A stretch of DNA of 23,796 nt from Scytalidium lignicola (Eukaryota; Ascomycota; Leotiomycetes): positions 1-23,796 of the forward strand of contig NCSJ02000487.1 of assembly GCA_002812745.2 (NCBI GenBank). Direction: 5' to 3'. A program made the translations under genes and the position numbers. Positions 1-7,739 of the stretch are shown piece by piece. Under the pieces are notes generated by a model that saw nothing but the letters and a program-made list of their open reading frames with translations, had not been told where the DNA came from and searched no databases. Positions within the stretch are counted from its first letter, which is position 1. The number at the start of each line of letters is the position of its first letter.

Positions 1-90
1 GTATTGATTTAGCTTAAATATATCGCATAACTCAAATTAAAAGGATAAGTATAATTACATATATTACATTGCTAAGTCTCTTCGTGCCAT

Positions 91-189
91 ACAAATTTGT
101 ATGCGAGTGCGAGGCGATATTATGCCTTAGGTATGTCCGGCATCGGACAAATTTGTGTGCATTTAGGTAAACGCTGTGTGCATTTAAGT
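91..189. repeat. Cluster of short direct and palindromic repeats
   Basis: The palindrome ACAAATTTGT occurs twice (91-100 and 147-156). The 14-mer GTGTGCATTTARGT also occurs twice (155-168 and 176-189), with one A/G difference. Such spaced, near-identical short repeats resemble the subterminal repeats of fungal Tc1/mariner-type transposons or MITEs. No matching partner end or target duplication is visible in the window, so this origin is only a suggestion. Confidence 0.4.
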
Positions 190-228
190 GAGGCCATTAA
201 TAATTAATAATTAAGCCAGGCGCTGGAT

Positions 229-244
229 GCGGCCGCACGGCCGC
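229..244. repeat. Perfect GC-only inverted repeat (7-bp arms, 2-nt spacer)
   Basis: GCGGCCG-CA-CGGCCGC is a perfect inverted repeat in an otherwise AT-leaning stretch, immediately downstream of an AT-only palindrome (about 197-215). It contains CGG and CCG triplets, which are the half-sites of fungal Zn(II)2Cys6 regulators, but the spacing matches no specific factor that I recognise. It could equally be part of a transposon end. Confidence 0.4.
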
Positions 245-516
245 CTAAGTCTCATTGGCTGGGCTCACGGGCGATTTGACACGGAACTCCTTGCTCCTGC
301 CTTGGACGCTGGAGCAGGACTCAACCTTCACGGAAATAAAAGTAATAAGCGTGAATTCTCGGCATAAGGATGTCTAGTGGCGAGATGATTGACTTTGTAG
401 ACAGCCGAAGATGTCGGTCTTGGCAAGAGCGATATATGGCTCCTGTAACCCTTTGATTTAAAGCTTTCCCATACGCCCACGTCGTGGAACAGCTTTGTTC
501 TTTCCTTTCATTAACA

Positions 517-522
517 TATATA
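517..522 (+). promoter_or_regulatory. Possible TATA element of the SDR gene
   Basis: TATATA lies 67 nt upstream of the SDR ATG, after a pyrimidine-rich tract (about 497-510). Position and composition fit a fungal core promoter. There is no direct evidence of use. Confidence 0.3.
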
Positions 523-588
523 CTTCATCCTAAGCTGCCAGCTCTGAGACTCACTTTATTTTGATCCTGCCCTGTTTCAATTCCAGCC

Positions 589-1644
589 ATGCCTTACTTC
601 CAACCCAAAGTCGACATCCCTTCCTCTCTCTCCTTCCAGGGCAAAACTATCCTCATCACTGGTGCCTCCGCTGGGATTGGCCTCGCCGCCACCAGACTAC
701 TCCTTCTACGCGGCGCCAAGGAAATAATTGCAGGGGTTCGATCTGTTGCTAAAGAAGAAGCAGAGAAATCCAAGATCTTGTCTGATCCGGAAGTAAAAAG
801 GGCAAATCAAAATGGCACTATCACAGTATTCCATCTCAATCTCGAGGACTATGCTGGCGTCTTGCAGTTTGCAAAAGACGTTAAACAGCGCTACACTGGA
901 AAACTAGACATGGTGCTTTTGAATGCCGGGACGGGCAGTTTGAACTGGGAGATCATGGCAAAGTCTGGTCACGAGAAGACTATTCAGGTCAACCTTCTCT
1001 CGCCTGCCTTGCTCGCCCTGGAATTGTTACCTACTCTAGAGCAGACAGCGGCTTTGAATGGTGTACCATCAAGGATCACATGGGTGGGGAGCTTCGTACA
1101 GTTCGATCACGCTCTTGACAAGAAGCCTATCAAGGCCTGTGGGCAAGTGCTGAAGCACTTCGACAACAAGGAAAATTTTGTGGCTCAAGCCCGATACTCG
1201 GATTCCAAATTATTAGGGACGATGTTCATCGAGCAACTGGCAAAGTTTGTGGACCCCGAGGAAGTGATCATCAATGATGTCTCTCCAGGTATGGTGAGGA
1301 CCGGCTTTGGCGAATTTCCAGAATGGTTTAGATTAATTTTCCTTGTGCTTTTTGGTCTGAAAGCAAGGTCTCCGGATAGGGGCGCCATGACCTATCTCCA
1401 TGCTCTGGGAGTCGCAGGAAAGGAGTCTCACGGAAAATATTTGAGTGATAACCAGATTACAGAGTGAGTGGTTTCTGCGGAGAAATANGGGGGGAACATG
1501 TATGCTGACTGCTTGTGTAGACGTGCACCGATCACTCGAACAAAAGGGGGAGAAGAGATCCGAGACAACTTATGGGATGAGATGTGGACGGATTTCTTGA
1601 AGGTTGACAAAAGCTTGGAGCGGCCAACGCGGCAAACATTGTAA
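589..1644 (+). CDS. Short-chain dehydrogenase/reductase (classical SDR), two exons
   Basis: Predicted NAD(P)-dependent oxidoreductase of 332 aa, probably soluble. Exons are 589-1463 and 1521-1644. The intron (1464-1520, 57 nt) has GTGAGTG at the donor, a TGCTGAC branch site and TGTAG at the acceptor. Without splicing, the frame would stop at 1465. The ATG sits in the strong context CCAGCCATGCC. Visible SDR landmarks are the Rossmann glycine motif TGASAGIG (residues 24-31), LNAG (111-114), the catalytic Ser in WVGS (Ser168), the YSDSK pair Tyr203/Lys207, and SPGMVRTG (232-239). Exon 2 adds a charged C-terminal tail (LWDEMWTDFLKVDKS), a usual ending in fungal SDRs of the retinol-dehydrogenase-like/TIC32-like group common in secondary metabolism. 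All catalytic residues are present, so the protein should be active, but the substrate cannot be told from sequence. An N at 1489 lies inside the intron and does no harm. Confidence 0.9.
1464..1520 (+). other. Intron of the SDR gene
   Basis: GTGAGTG donor, TGCTGAC branch region and TAG acceptor. Removal joins codon 292 (GA|A, Glu) in frame with 40 further codons ending in TAA at 1642-1644. The continuation has normal SDR-like C-terminal composition. Confidence 0.85.
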
Positions 1645-1809
1645 ATGAAACGGAGTTTTTTTTTTTCAGATGGCCACAATTCACTGTTTATCTCTTTCAT
1701 GAAGGCGTCGATCCTATATTTAGTGTTAATATGTATAGATACTTTCTTATTCCGCAATTCTAGGCAGTTAACTGCATTACAGATTGGAATTCCATCTATA
1801 GCAAGAATT

Positions 1810-2199
1810 TCATACCCACCCAAGCCTTCGTGCAACATATACTGTCCCCCCAATCAAATGAGCGATGCCCGTAAAGAAAATGGGCCAGCCATATTTACTT
1901 CCGTAGCCGAAGGCAAATTCATCTGTCAAAGGAGGTGCTTTTAGGAAGCTGGCACTGAGCAGGCCTGAGAGCACACTTCCAACAGCACGTCCTGTTACTG
2001 ACATCACATATATCAAACCGGACTCAGCAGCAGGATTCTGGCATACTGTCTTCACAACCACTCCTGGCTTCGTCGAACTGAAACTGCCGCCAAAAAACTC
2101 ATAAAGCAAAGCAAAAATGCAGTATATTGTAGCACAGTTAGAAAAACCCTAGAGAAGAGCAACAGAGTTGCTTTGATAGTGCAGAGGATAATGACATTA
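1810..2199 (-). pseudogene. C-terminal remnant of a monocarboxylate-transporter-like MFS gene
   Basis: Read on the minus strand, about 115 codons end at a natural stop (TGA, 1810-1812). They encode the last third of a fungal MFS transporter of the monocarboxylate type: GFSNCATIYCIF, FALLYEFFGGSFSST, TGRAVGSVLSGLLS, then GWPIFFTGIAHLIGGTVYVA and a final RRLGWV. The phrases WGFSN, LYGFFGGxFSS and GRxxGxVLSGPLS are conserved in this family. Just before GFSN, at 2149-2151, the codon is TAG where the family usually has TGG (Trp), so one G-to-A change made a stop. A second stop lies at 2197-2199, and no family sequence can be followed upstream, where the DNA turns AT-rich. The N-terminal two thirds are missing. 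It is convergent with the SDR gene and not the same gene as the intact transporter at 5558. Confidence 0.75.
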
Positions 2200-3737
2200 G
2201 TGATATGCTAGCAGTCGACTAGAAATCTTATCATAAGGCAACCNAAAAAGATTGCCAATATACAAGAATCCTTAAATGATAATAAGTTATCAGATACTTG
2301 TTACAAACGAAGTAATGATTAAAAATAATGACAAAATCAATAGTCTACTGATGATAAACTTATAACAATGTTACAACTATCGACGATATAATAGAAAGTT
2401 AAAAAGGGAACTTAGATACTTTGTTTTAAAAGGAATAATACTAATCAGAGTAATGCTTAATCGATTGCCCTTTAATATCTTACTCTTAGAGTAGTAGTCC
2501 TGAAAGACTCTAAAGCTGAAGGGAAATGACCACATAATTTCCTCCAGAGAAAGCCTCCAGCAAGCATCATCCACGTGTTTTTGCCTCCATCGGTAAGTCG
2601 GAGTGAAAATTCCTGTTATTGCAATATATATCTACACTTCGAAAATTGGGACCGGAATTATGCCCCATCATTCATATATCTATTCCATTCTGCAGCGGCT
2701 GCCTTTACCAAGACCCGCTATCCATTGTCACTTTCGATTCTCCTCTGGCTCATCAAAAGCATCCTGGTACACGGCTGGCTTACGCCTCTTGAGTATAATG
2801 AGTACAAAGCACGCTACAGCAATGCCTCTTCTCTTTGCAGCAAGAGATGCTAACATCGGTATTTATTTACTTCTTTGTTGCATGTATCAGTTACTTACTT
2901 TTGAGTAGTTGAGACGATATCAGAAGATAATCTTTATAAGAACACAAGACATCACTAGGCGTCCGTTTATAATCTATACTACAATTATACTAAAACCCGA
3001 CTTTTAGTAGAATAAACAAATCATCTCGTTTGGAGAAGAGATACTTCAAGTTCAACTTTTAAATACTGTTAAAAACTGCAGTTGTAGTATGCTTTACTAA
3101 CAGAGCTTGTTATTGTTTGTCTTTTATAATAAAGTTTTTAAGCTGGATCTAATATATGCTATAAATACGAAAATACTGAAGCGCAAAGAAAGAATGAATA
3201 ACAAAGCATATAGCTAACAAGAATTAACCACCATATCAACACGTATTACCTCCATAGATTGGAGACTGTGCGTTCACCGTAGAGGTGAGCCAAGAATAAT
3301 GTTTTGAATATTTTAATTTTTCGTATAATTATATAATCTGCTAATCGAAATAATGCTAGCAGTTATAGCTGAGGAGCCCAAACAGGTCGCTTTTGACGCT
3401 GGTTCATCTACTATCGCCCTCACCTTCGACTCACTCTTGCTCACCTTGACTCACCCAAAACTGCTGGTAAATCAGCTCTGCTCCCTTTCCAAACAAAAGC
3501 AGATTTTCTTCATGTTAGCATTGGCGTGTGATAATGACCTGTTCCTTCAAGTGGAAAGTTCTATATTTTTTATTAGTGAATTGTCAGCCGGATAGAAGTT
3601 TGTCCGCGGATAAATCTGCAAAACCACCCAACCCTCCCAGTAGAGCTTCTGATTTCATACAGAGGCATCTTTGACTAAACTAACAGCTGTCATAATTTCA
3701 CTACTTCGTTTCCAATTTACAATCAATTACTGCAATA
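2200..3737. other. No supportable gene (1.5 kb)
   Basis: Positions 2200-2560 and 2880-3350 are AT-rich and full of stops on both strands. Positions 2570-2860 and 3350-3700 are richer in GC and carry open frames of 80-100 codons on the plus strand, but with no recognisable motif, no credible splice structure and no family resemblance. They may be very old gene debris. An N lies at 2244 next to an A-run. Confidence 0.55.
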
Positions 3738-4222
3738 ATGACTACCACAACGATCCATAATGGCCCGTACTCTTCCATTGCGTCGGACTCTTCACCCAGA
3801 CTTCTCTTCCTCAAATCCTTCCTCCCTATGCTTGACTCTCTCAATGTTGAGAATCTTATTGCCCTTCCAAACCACCTGCACCCCACTGCCACTTTGCCAT
3901 TAACAATGGACCTTCTATGCCAGCTGAGCAAGTCCTTCCCATGCTTACCATGCGTAGCACCAAAGTCGCTAGGTTCGGCCACAACGTCAAATTGCATGGA
4001 ACATTGCCAAGGAAGATGGTGGGAGAACAGTTATTTACGAGTCAACAAGCTTTACAGTGGTTAAGGATGATGAAGAGGGTGTGGAGGTGAAGGTGAAAGA
4101 GTTCAGTATTGCGGAGCTTGTGAAGGAGGCAGATGACACGCTTAAGGCGGTGGAAGACATATATGGATCCTTCTCCTGTTTCAACGAGAGCTCAAGCTAT
4201 TATGTGGAGGAATGAGAAATGA
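3738..4222 (+). pseudogene. SnoaL/NTF2-like protein gene broken by three frameshifts
   Basis: The ATG at 3738 opens MTTTTIHNGPYSSIASDSS..PRLLFLKSFLPMLDSLNVE, a typical start of small fungal SnoaL-like/NTF2-fold proteins of about 160 aa. The family sequence then continues in other frames. NNGPSMPAEQVLPMLTM and TKVARFGHNVK follow after about 3895; AWNIAKEDGGRTVIYESTS and VEVKVKEFSIAELVKEADD follow after about 3993; YMDPSPVSTRAQAIMWRNEK follows after about 4155 and ends at TGA 4220-4222. The frame of codon starts changes by -1, -1 and +1. No GT-AG intron fits any junction. The three switch points lie at or near short runs (TTT, AAATT, GAAGA), so the breaks could be mutations or homopolymer miscalls; other codons look intact. 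Members adopt an alpha+beta barrel used by polyketide cyclases and many uncharacterised fungal proteins. Function here is unknown, but the frame relationships are clear. Confidence 0.75.
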
Positions 4223-5557
4223 ACCTGCATAAATCAGAATATTTGACGAGATGCTTTTATCACTTTGGATTTTTGCCTGCTTGATTAGGATAAGAGCTGA
4301 TACTCACAGGAAACTTAGGTTACAATATTATTACGAAATTATCAAATTATATCTTTAAGATAACGTTACAGAACATTATTATTAATTATACGCTAGGAAA
4401 TATCAGATACCAGCACGTGGTTCATGTGACACGTTCAAAATTTCATTCTTAGAAACCGCTCTGCTAATACACCGCCATCTCTAGGAATATCAACCAAGCA
4501 CAGTACATACTCATGTTGAGCGTGGCAGTGGAACATTCTACGACACGTGCGGTTAGTGTTGGCAACTATCTATATGGCTATTTGGGATTATGTAGGAACT
4601 AGAACAGCCCATTTGGGGAAAGATATGTTCTAGACTGGGCGATCTTTTAATAGATCTGTCCCATAACGTAACAGTTTTTCTCCTTTCTGCCATCCTTTTC
4701 CCATTTTCACCATAGGCTTTAGTTAATTCTGCAGCTTATTGCGCTTATTCTCATATACTACCCCAATTTTAATTTCATTTCTTCCTTGATTAGTATGTTG
4801 CTTGACCTTATGAGAAGTCGAACGATGTTTGCATACTTGTCTGTTGAATTTTACTTAGCTGTTTCTTCCTTTTGCATCCACTCATAGTAGTATTCCGCAA
4901 TCGGCATGTTACTTTTAGTCGGTGTAACGGATTTCTCAAGTCAGCATGTGGTTTAGGCTTCAAGGCTCTATGAGCCTCAAAAATACCTCGTCTGTTTCAT
5001 TGTAAAGGGTTCATAATAACTATTGAAATATAACAAAAATAATATAGCAACAGAACATTAAAACAATAAGAGTGGATTGAAGTGTGCGAAGGCAAAAGTC
5101 CNAAAAAAGTGGTATATACCCCATAGGGCTGTTCCAGAACCACGCCTGGATAGACTTTCCTTAATGAGTCAATCGTCAAGTGAAGACATTTTCAGTCAAG
5201 AGACCCTCCCCTTGGGGAGCCAACTCATCTTTATCCACTACATGAGCTAAAAACTGGCCATTAGGATAGGTTCCCTTGCTTATGCTCTTCTGGTCGGCCA
5301 AAAACCGGAGCGGTGTGTACCAATAGTAAGTGCCACATGGGACATTGGTAATTCATGCCCCATCAAATTCAACATACCACCTTCATTCAATGCAAAAAAT
5401 TGTTGTGTTGCAAGTATATAAAAATGATTCGAACTCCTCATATAGAAGTCCTCAAGCTTCAGAGTTTAGGTGCCAAAGGACTTACGAACTTCAAGTTCTC
5501 GTTGATTTACCTCGGAGTCTAGAACTCCCGTGAGCAAAGATTTTGCAATTTAGCATA
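4223..5557. other. Long intergenic region upstream of the MFS transporter
   Basis: No coding region can be supported across this 1.3 kb. It contains two CACGTG E-box cores (4414-4419 and 4544-4549), scattered pyrimidine-rich tracts (about 4675-4800) and an N at 5102 beside an A-run. It may hold the transporter promoter plus the 3' flank of the SnoaL-like gene. Confidence 0.55.
5416..5425 (+). promoter_or_regulatory. Possible TATA box of the MFS transporter gene
   Basis: TATATAAAAA lies 133-142 nt upstream of the ATG at 5558. It is a canonical TATA-like string at a distance that would leave a 5' leader of roughly 100 nt. This is inference from position and composition only. Confidence 0.35.
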
Positions 5558-7003
5558 ATGGCTCCGAATAGTCAGCAGCCAGACATAGAAGTATGCGCCG
5601 TCCTAGACTTCGAGTCAGAGGAAGTCGCACCTGCAGTTCTCCAGGAAGAGAATCCTCCGAACGGTGGATACGGTTGGATCTGCACGCTAAGCGTGTTTTT
5701 GATGAACGCCCATACATGGGGGATCAATAGCGTAAGTCAACTGTTCCCCGAATGATCAGGGTCAATAGCTGACATGAACTTAACTTTGCAGACCTGGGGT
5801 GTCTTCCTTGCTTACTATCTCTCGCACTCTACTTTCCGAGGCGCAACTCAACTGCAATATTCCCTTATTGGAGGTCTTTCCTTATCTCAAGCCCTGTTGA
5901 TGTCCCCAATCGTTGCGATATCGAATAGGCGCTTCGGAACCAGGGCTACTCTTGTATTTGGCTCTGTTTTGGTATTCCTCTCCCTGCTAGGAGCTTCATT
6001 TGCGACCCAAATGTGGCAGTTGTTTCTTAGTCAAGGCGTCTGCTTTGGATGGGGTATGGGCTTTCTATATATCACATCAACATCTATATTACCACAGTGG
6101 TTCACAACTCGACGCAGCCTTGCAATGGGCCTAGCGTCTTCTGGGGCTGGTTTAGGGGGGCTGGCTTACAATCTGCTTGCAGGGTACCTAATCGACGCCA
6201 TAGGCCTGAAGCAGACCTACAAGGTTCTAGCAGCTTGTTCTATTAGTGTCAACCTAGTTTGCTCGTTTCTTCTCAAGGACTGGAATGCAACTACTAGGGT
6301 CCATGAACGGACCTTTGATTATCGCGCCTATGGCCAAATTGAAGTTGTTCTGTTGATTGTGTGGGGCGTATTGACCGAGCTGGGCTATATTACTTTGCTC
6401 TATTCTCTTCCCAACTATGCAACCTCCATAGGATTGACTGCTCGACAAGGCTCTGTAGTGGGTGCTTTTTTGAATCTTGGATTGGGTTTTGGGCGGCCAA
6501 TTGTCGGCTACTTTAGTGACAAATTTGGTCGAATCAACGTTGCTACTCTTATGACTGCTCTTTGTGGCGTATTGTGTTTCGTTCTTTGGATCCCAGCAAA
6601 GTCCTATGGTGAGTTACTAACATTTAGTATCCTTGCAGGAACTGTTTGTGGAACGTTCTGGGGAACTGTTGGACCTGTTGCAGCTGAAATTGTTGGGTTA
6701 AGGAAGCTTCCATCCATATTCGGGATAGTGTGCTTCTCTTTGGTGTTGCCAACTACTTTCGCTGAGCCTATTGCCTTACATATTGTCTCATCTTCTGGCT
6801 ATCTGGTCTCACAGATCCTAGTTGGCTGTTTCTTTATCCTTGGAGCGGTGAGTGCTTGGCTTCTAAGATCTTGGAAAATTCGGGACAACGAGGTTAAAAT
6901 ACTTCTCGAAAATATTGCTGAATTACCTCAAACTGGTGCGAGAGACACCCTCCAAAATTTGGCATTCATTATCCGCAACCTGTTTTCCAAAAGAAAAGTT
7001 TAA
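5558..7003 (+). CDS. MFS transporter, monocarboxylate-porter-like, two exons
   Basis: Membrane transporter of 461 aa, expected to have 12 transmembrane helices and a cytosolic acidic N-terminus. Exon 1 is 5558-5731 (58 codons) and exon 2 is 5792-7003 (403 codons plus stop). I chose the ATG at 5558 (GCATAATGGCT) because the frame upstream has only a TTG before a stop. NPPNGGYGW (residues 32-40) is the signature of the monocarboxylate porter family (TC 2.A.1.13), followed by NSTWGVFLAYYL across the splice junction. NRRFGTRATLVFGS (103 on) is the loop 2-3 motif, and PIVGYFSDKFGRINV marks the equivalent loop of the second half. SILPQWFTTRRSLAMGLASS and SSGAGLGGL also fit family members. The tail is short and basic (LFSKRKV). 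Substrates of fungal members range from monocarboxylates to riboflavin and pathway products, so the cargo is unknown. It lies in tandem with the PLP enzyme 736 bp downstream. Confidence 0.92.
5732..5791 (+). other. Intron of the MFS transporter gene
   Basis: GTAAGT donor, GCTGACA branch region (about 5768) and TTGCAG acceptor; 60 nt, phase 0. It joins GINS to TWGVF in the first transmembrane segment, where the family sequence is continuous. Confidence 0.88.
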
Positions 7004-7035
7004 CTGACCTTATATTTCTAAAACACCAGTTATTA

Positions 7036-7041
7036 AATAAA
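7036..7041 (+). terminator. AATAAA polyadenylation signal candidate for the MFS gene
   Basis: AATAAA starts 33 nt after the transporter stop codon, in AT-rich flank. Fungal poly(A) signals are loose, so this is only a candidate. Confidence 0.35.
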
Positions 7042-7617
7042 GCTGTTATTTTGTATATAGTCTTATCTATTTATTATTTATTATCTATCCATTAACCTTC
7101 TTTTTAGTTATGATCACAATTGACAAATACGTAAACATGCATTATGAATAGTTTTATATCCTTCTCAGTAAGAGATACAGAACGATTATGGTCTTCATGC
7201 TCTGTAAGGAGGGACTGGTGAGAGAAGTGACAAATCTTATCCGAAATATTGATCTGTATGGCTATCTTAAAGTTGAAAATGAACCTAATTAATTTATAAT
7301 GGCTTTCGTCAAAACCAATATCTTTAATTGTCGACCATGTCCTTCTGCATTTAATGCTCAAAAAGGAAGGAATTTAATAACCCCTCTTTCGGGAATACAA
7401 TACTGTATCAATGTGCTCGGATAGTCGTACACCGGGGTGGGGCTAAACCGGCGTTGGATAACTTGGTCAACACCAGCAATAATGCGAGAAGTACAATCTA
7501 TTACAAGTAGTTATTGAGTGATAATACTGAGAGACAAACAAGCAAACTCTTGTTAAACCATCTCACAGCCATTCAGCTACGCGCCTCTGGCGTTAAAACA
7601 CAGGTGGAATATGCAAA

Positions 7618-7625
7618 TCACGTGA
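7618..7625. promoter_or_regulatory. Palindromic E-box TCACGTGA upstream of the PLP enzyme
   Basis: TCACGTGA is a full 8-bp palindrome ending 115 nt before the ATG of the cystathionine-gamma-synthase-like gene. In yeast, TCACGTG is the binding site of Cbf1 with Met4/Met28 in promoters of sulfur amino acid genes; other bHLH factors use the same core. The position before a gene of this family is suggestive but not proof. Other CACGTG cores in the window (2574, 4414, 4544) lack the full palindrome. Confidence 0.45.
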
Positions 7626-7739
7626 CAGTACTGTACATAACTACACCATTTTTGCCTAGCACAAAATCTTAGTGGAAATGGTTGTAACTGCATACCGTTT
7701 ACATCCGATATTTGAGATGGAACAACTACTATCCATATC

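Larger units (their letters stand above)
1..560. other. Intergenic DNA upstream of the SDR gene, with short repeats
   Basis: No coding sequence is supportable here. Positions 1-70 are AT-rich. Positions 91-260 hold several short repeated and palindromic motifs, listed separately. The last ~100 bases before the SDR start are pyrimidine-rich and contain a TATATA string, as expected of a fungal promoter. Confidence 0.6.
7004..7739. other. Intergenic region between the MFS gene and the PLP-enzyme gene
   Basis: No coding region is recognisable. The first ~100 bases are AT-rich 3' flank with an AATAAA at 7036-7041. The remainder has mixed composition and holds the TCACGTGA box upstream of the PLP-enzyme gene. 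The minus-strand open frame near 7104-7361 has no family features. Confidence 0.6.

Noticed and set aside
561..752. 63-codon frame overlapping the SDR start
   Set aside because: Other-frame shadow of the SDR gene with no family features; the SDR frame has the Rossmann motif and a better start.
1645..1944. Plus-strand 99-codon frame after the SDR gene
   Set aside because: It overlaps the antisense transporter remnant and the SDR 3' flank; its composition is not protein-like.
2603..2908. Plus-strand 101-codon frame, and a minus-strand reading with a hydrophobic segment followed by KRRKPAVYQDAFDEPEENRK (about 2730-2850)
   Set aside because: The minus-strand reading looks slightly like a membrane-protein tail, but it is short, has no start or splice support and no confirmable family.
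3353..3595. 80-codon plus-strand frame
   Set aside because: No motif, no splice support and no convincing promoter; likely chance.
3701..3997. Minus-strand 98-codon frame
   Set aside because: Antisense shadow of the SnoaL-like gene, whose plus-strand reading is clearly family-like.
5330..5533. 67-codon frame upstream of the MFS gene
   Set aside because: It overlaps the likely promoter and leader; no family resemblance.
5774..5791. ATG at 5774 as the MFS start
   Set aside because: It lies inside the intron; exon 1 supplies the conserved GGYGW motif and a phase-0 join at 5792.
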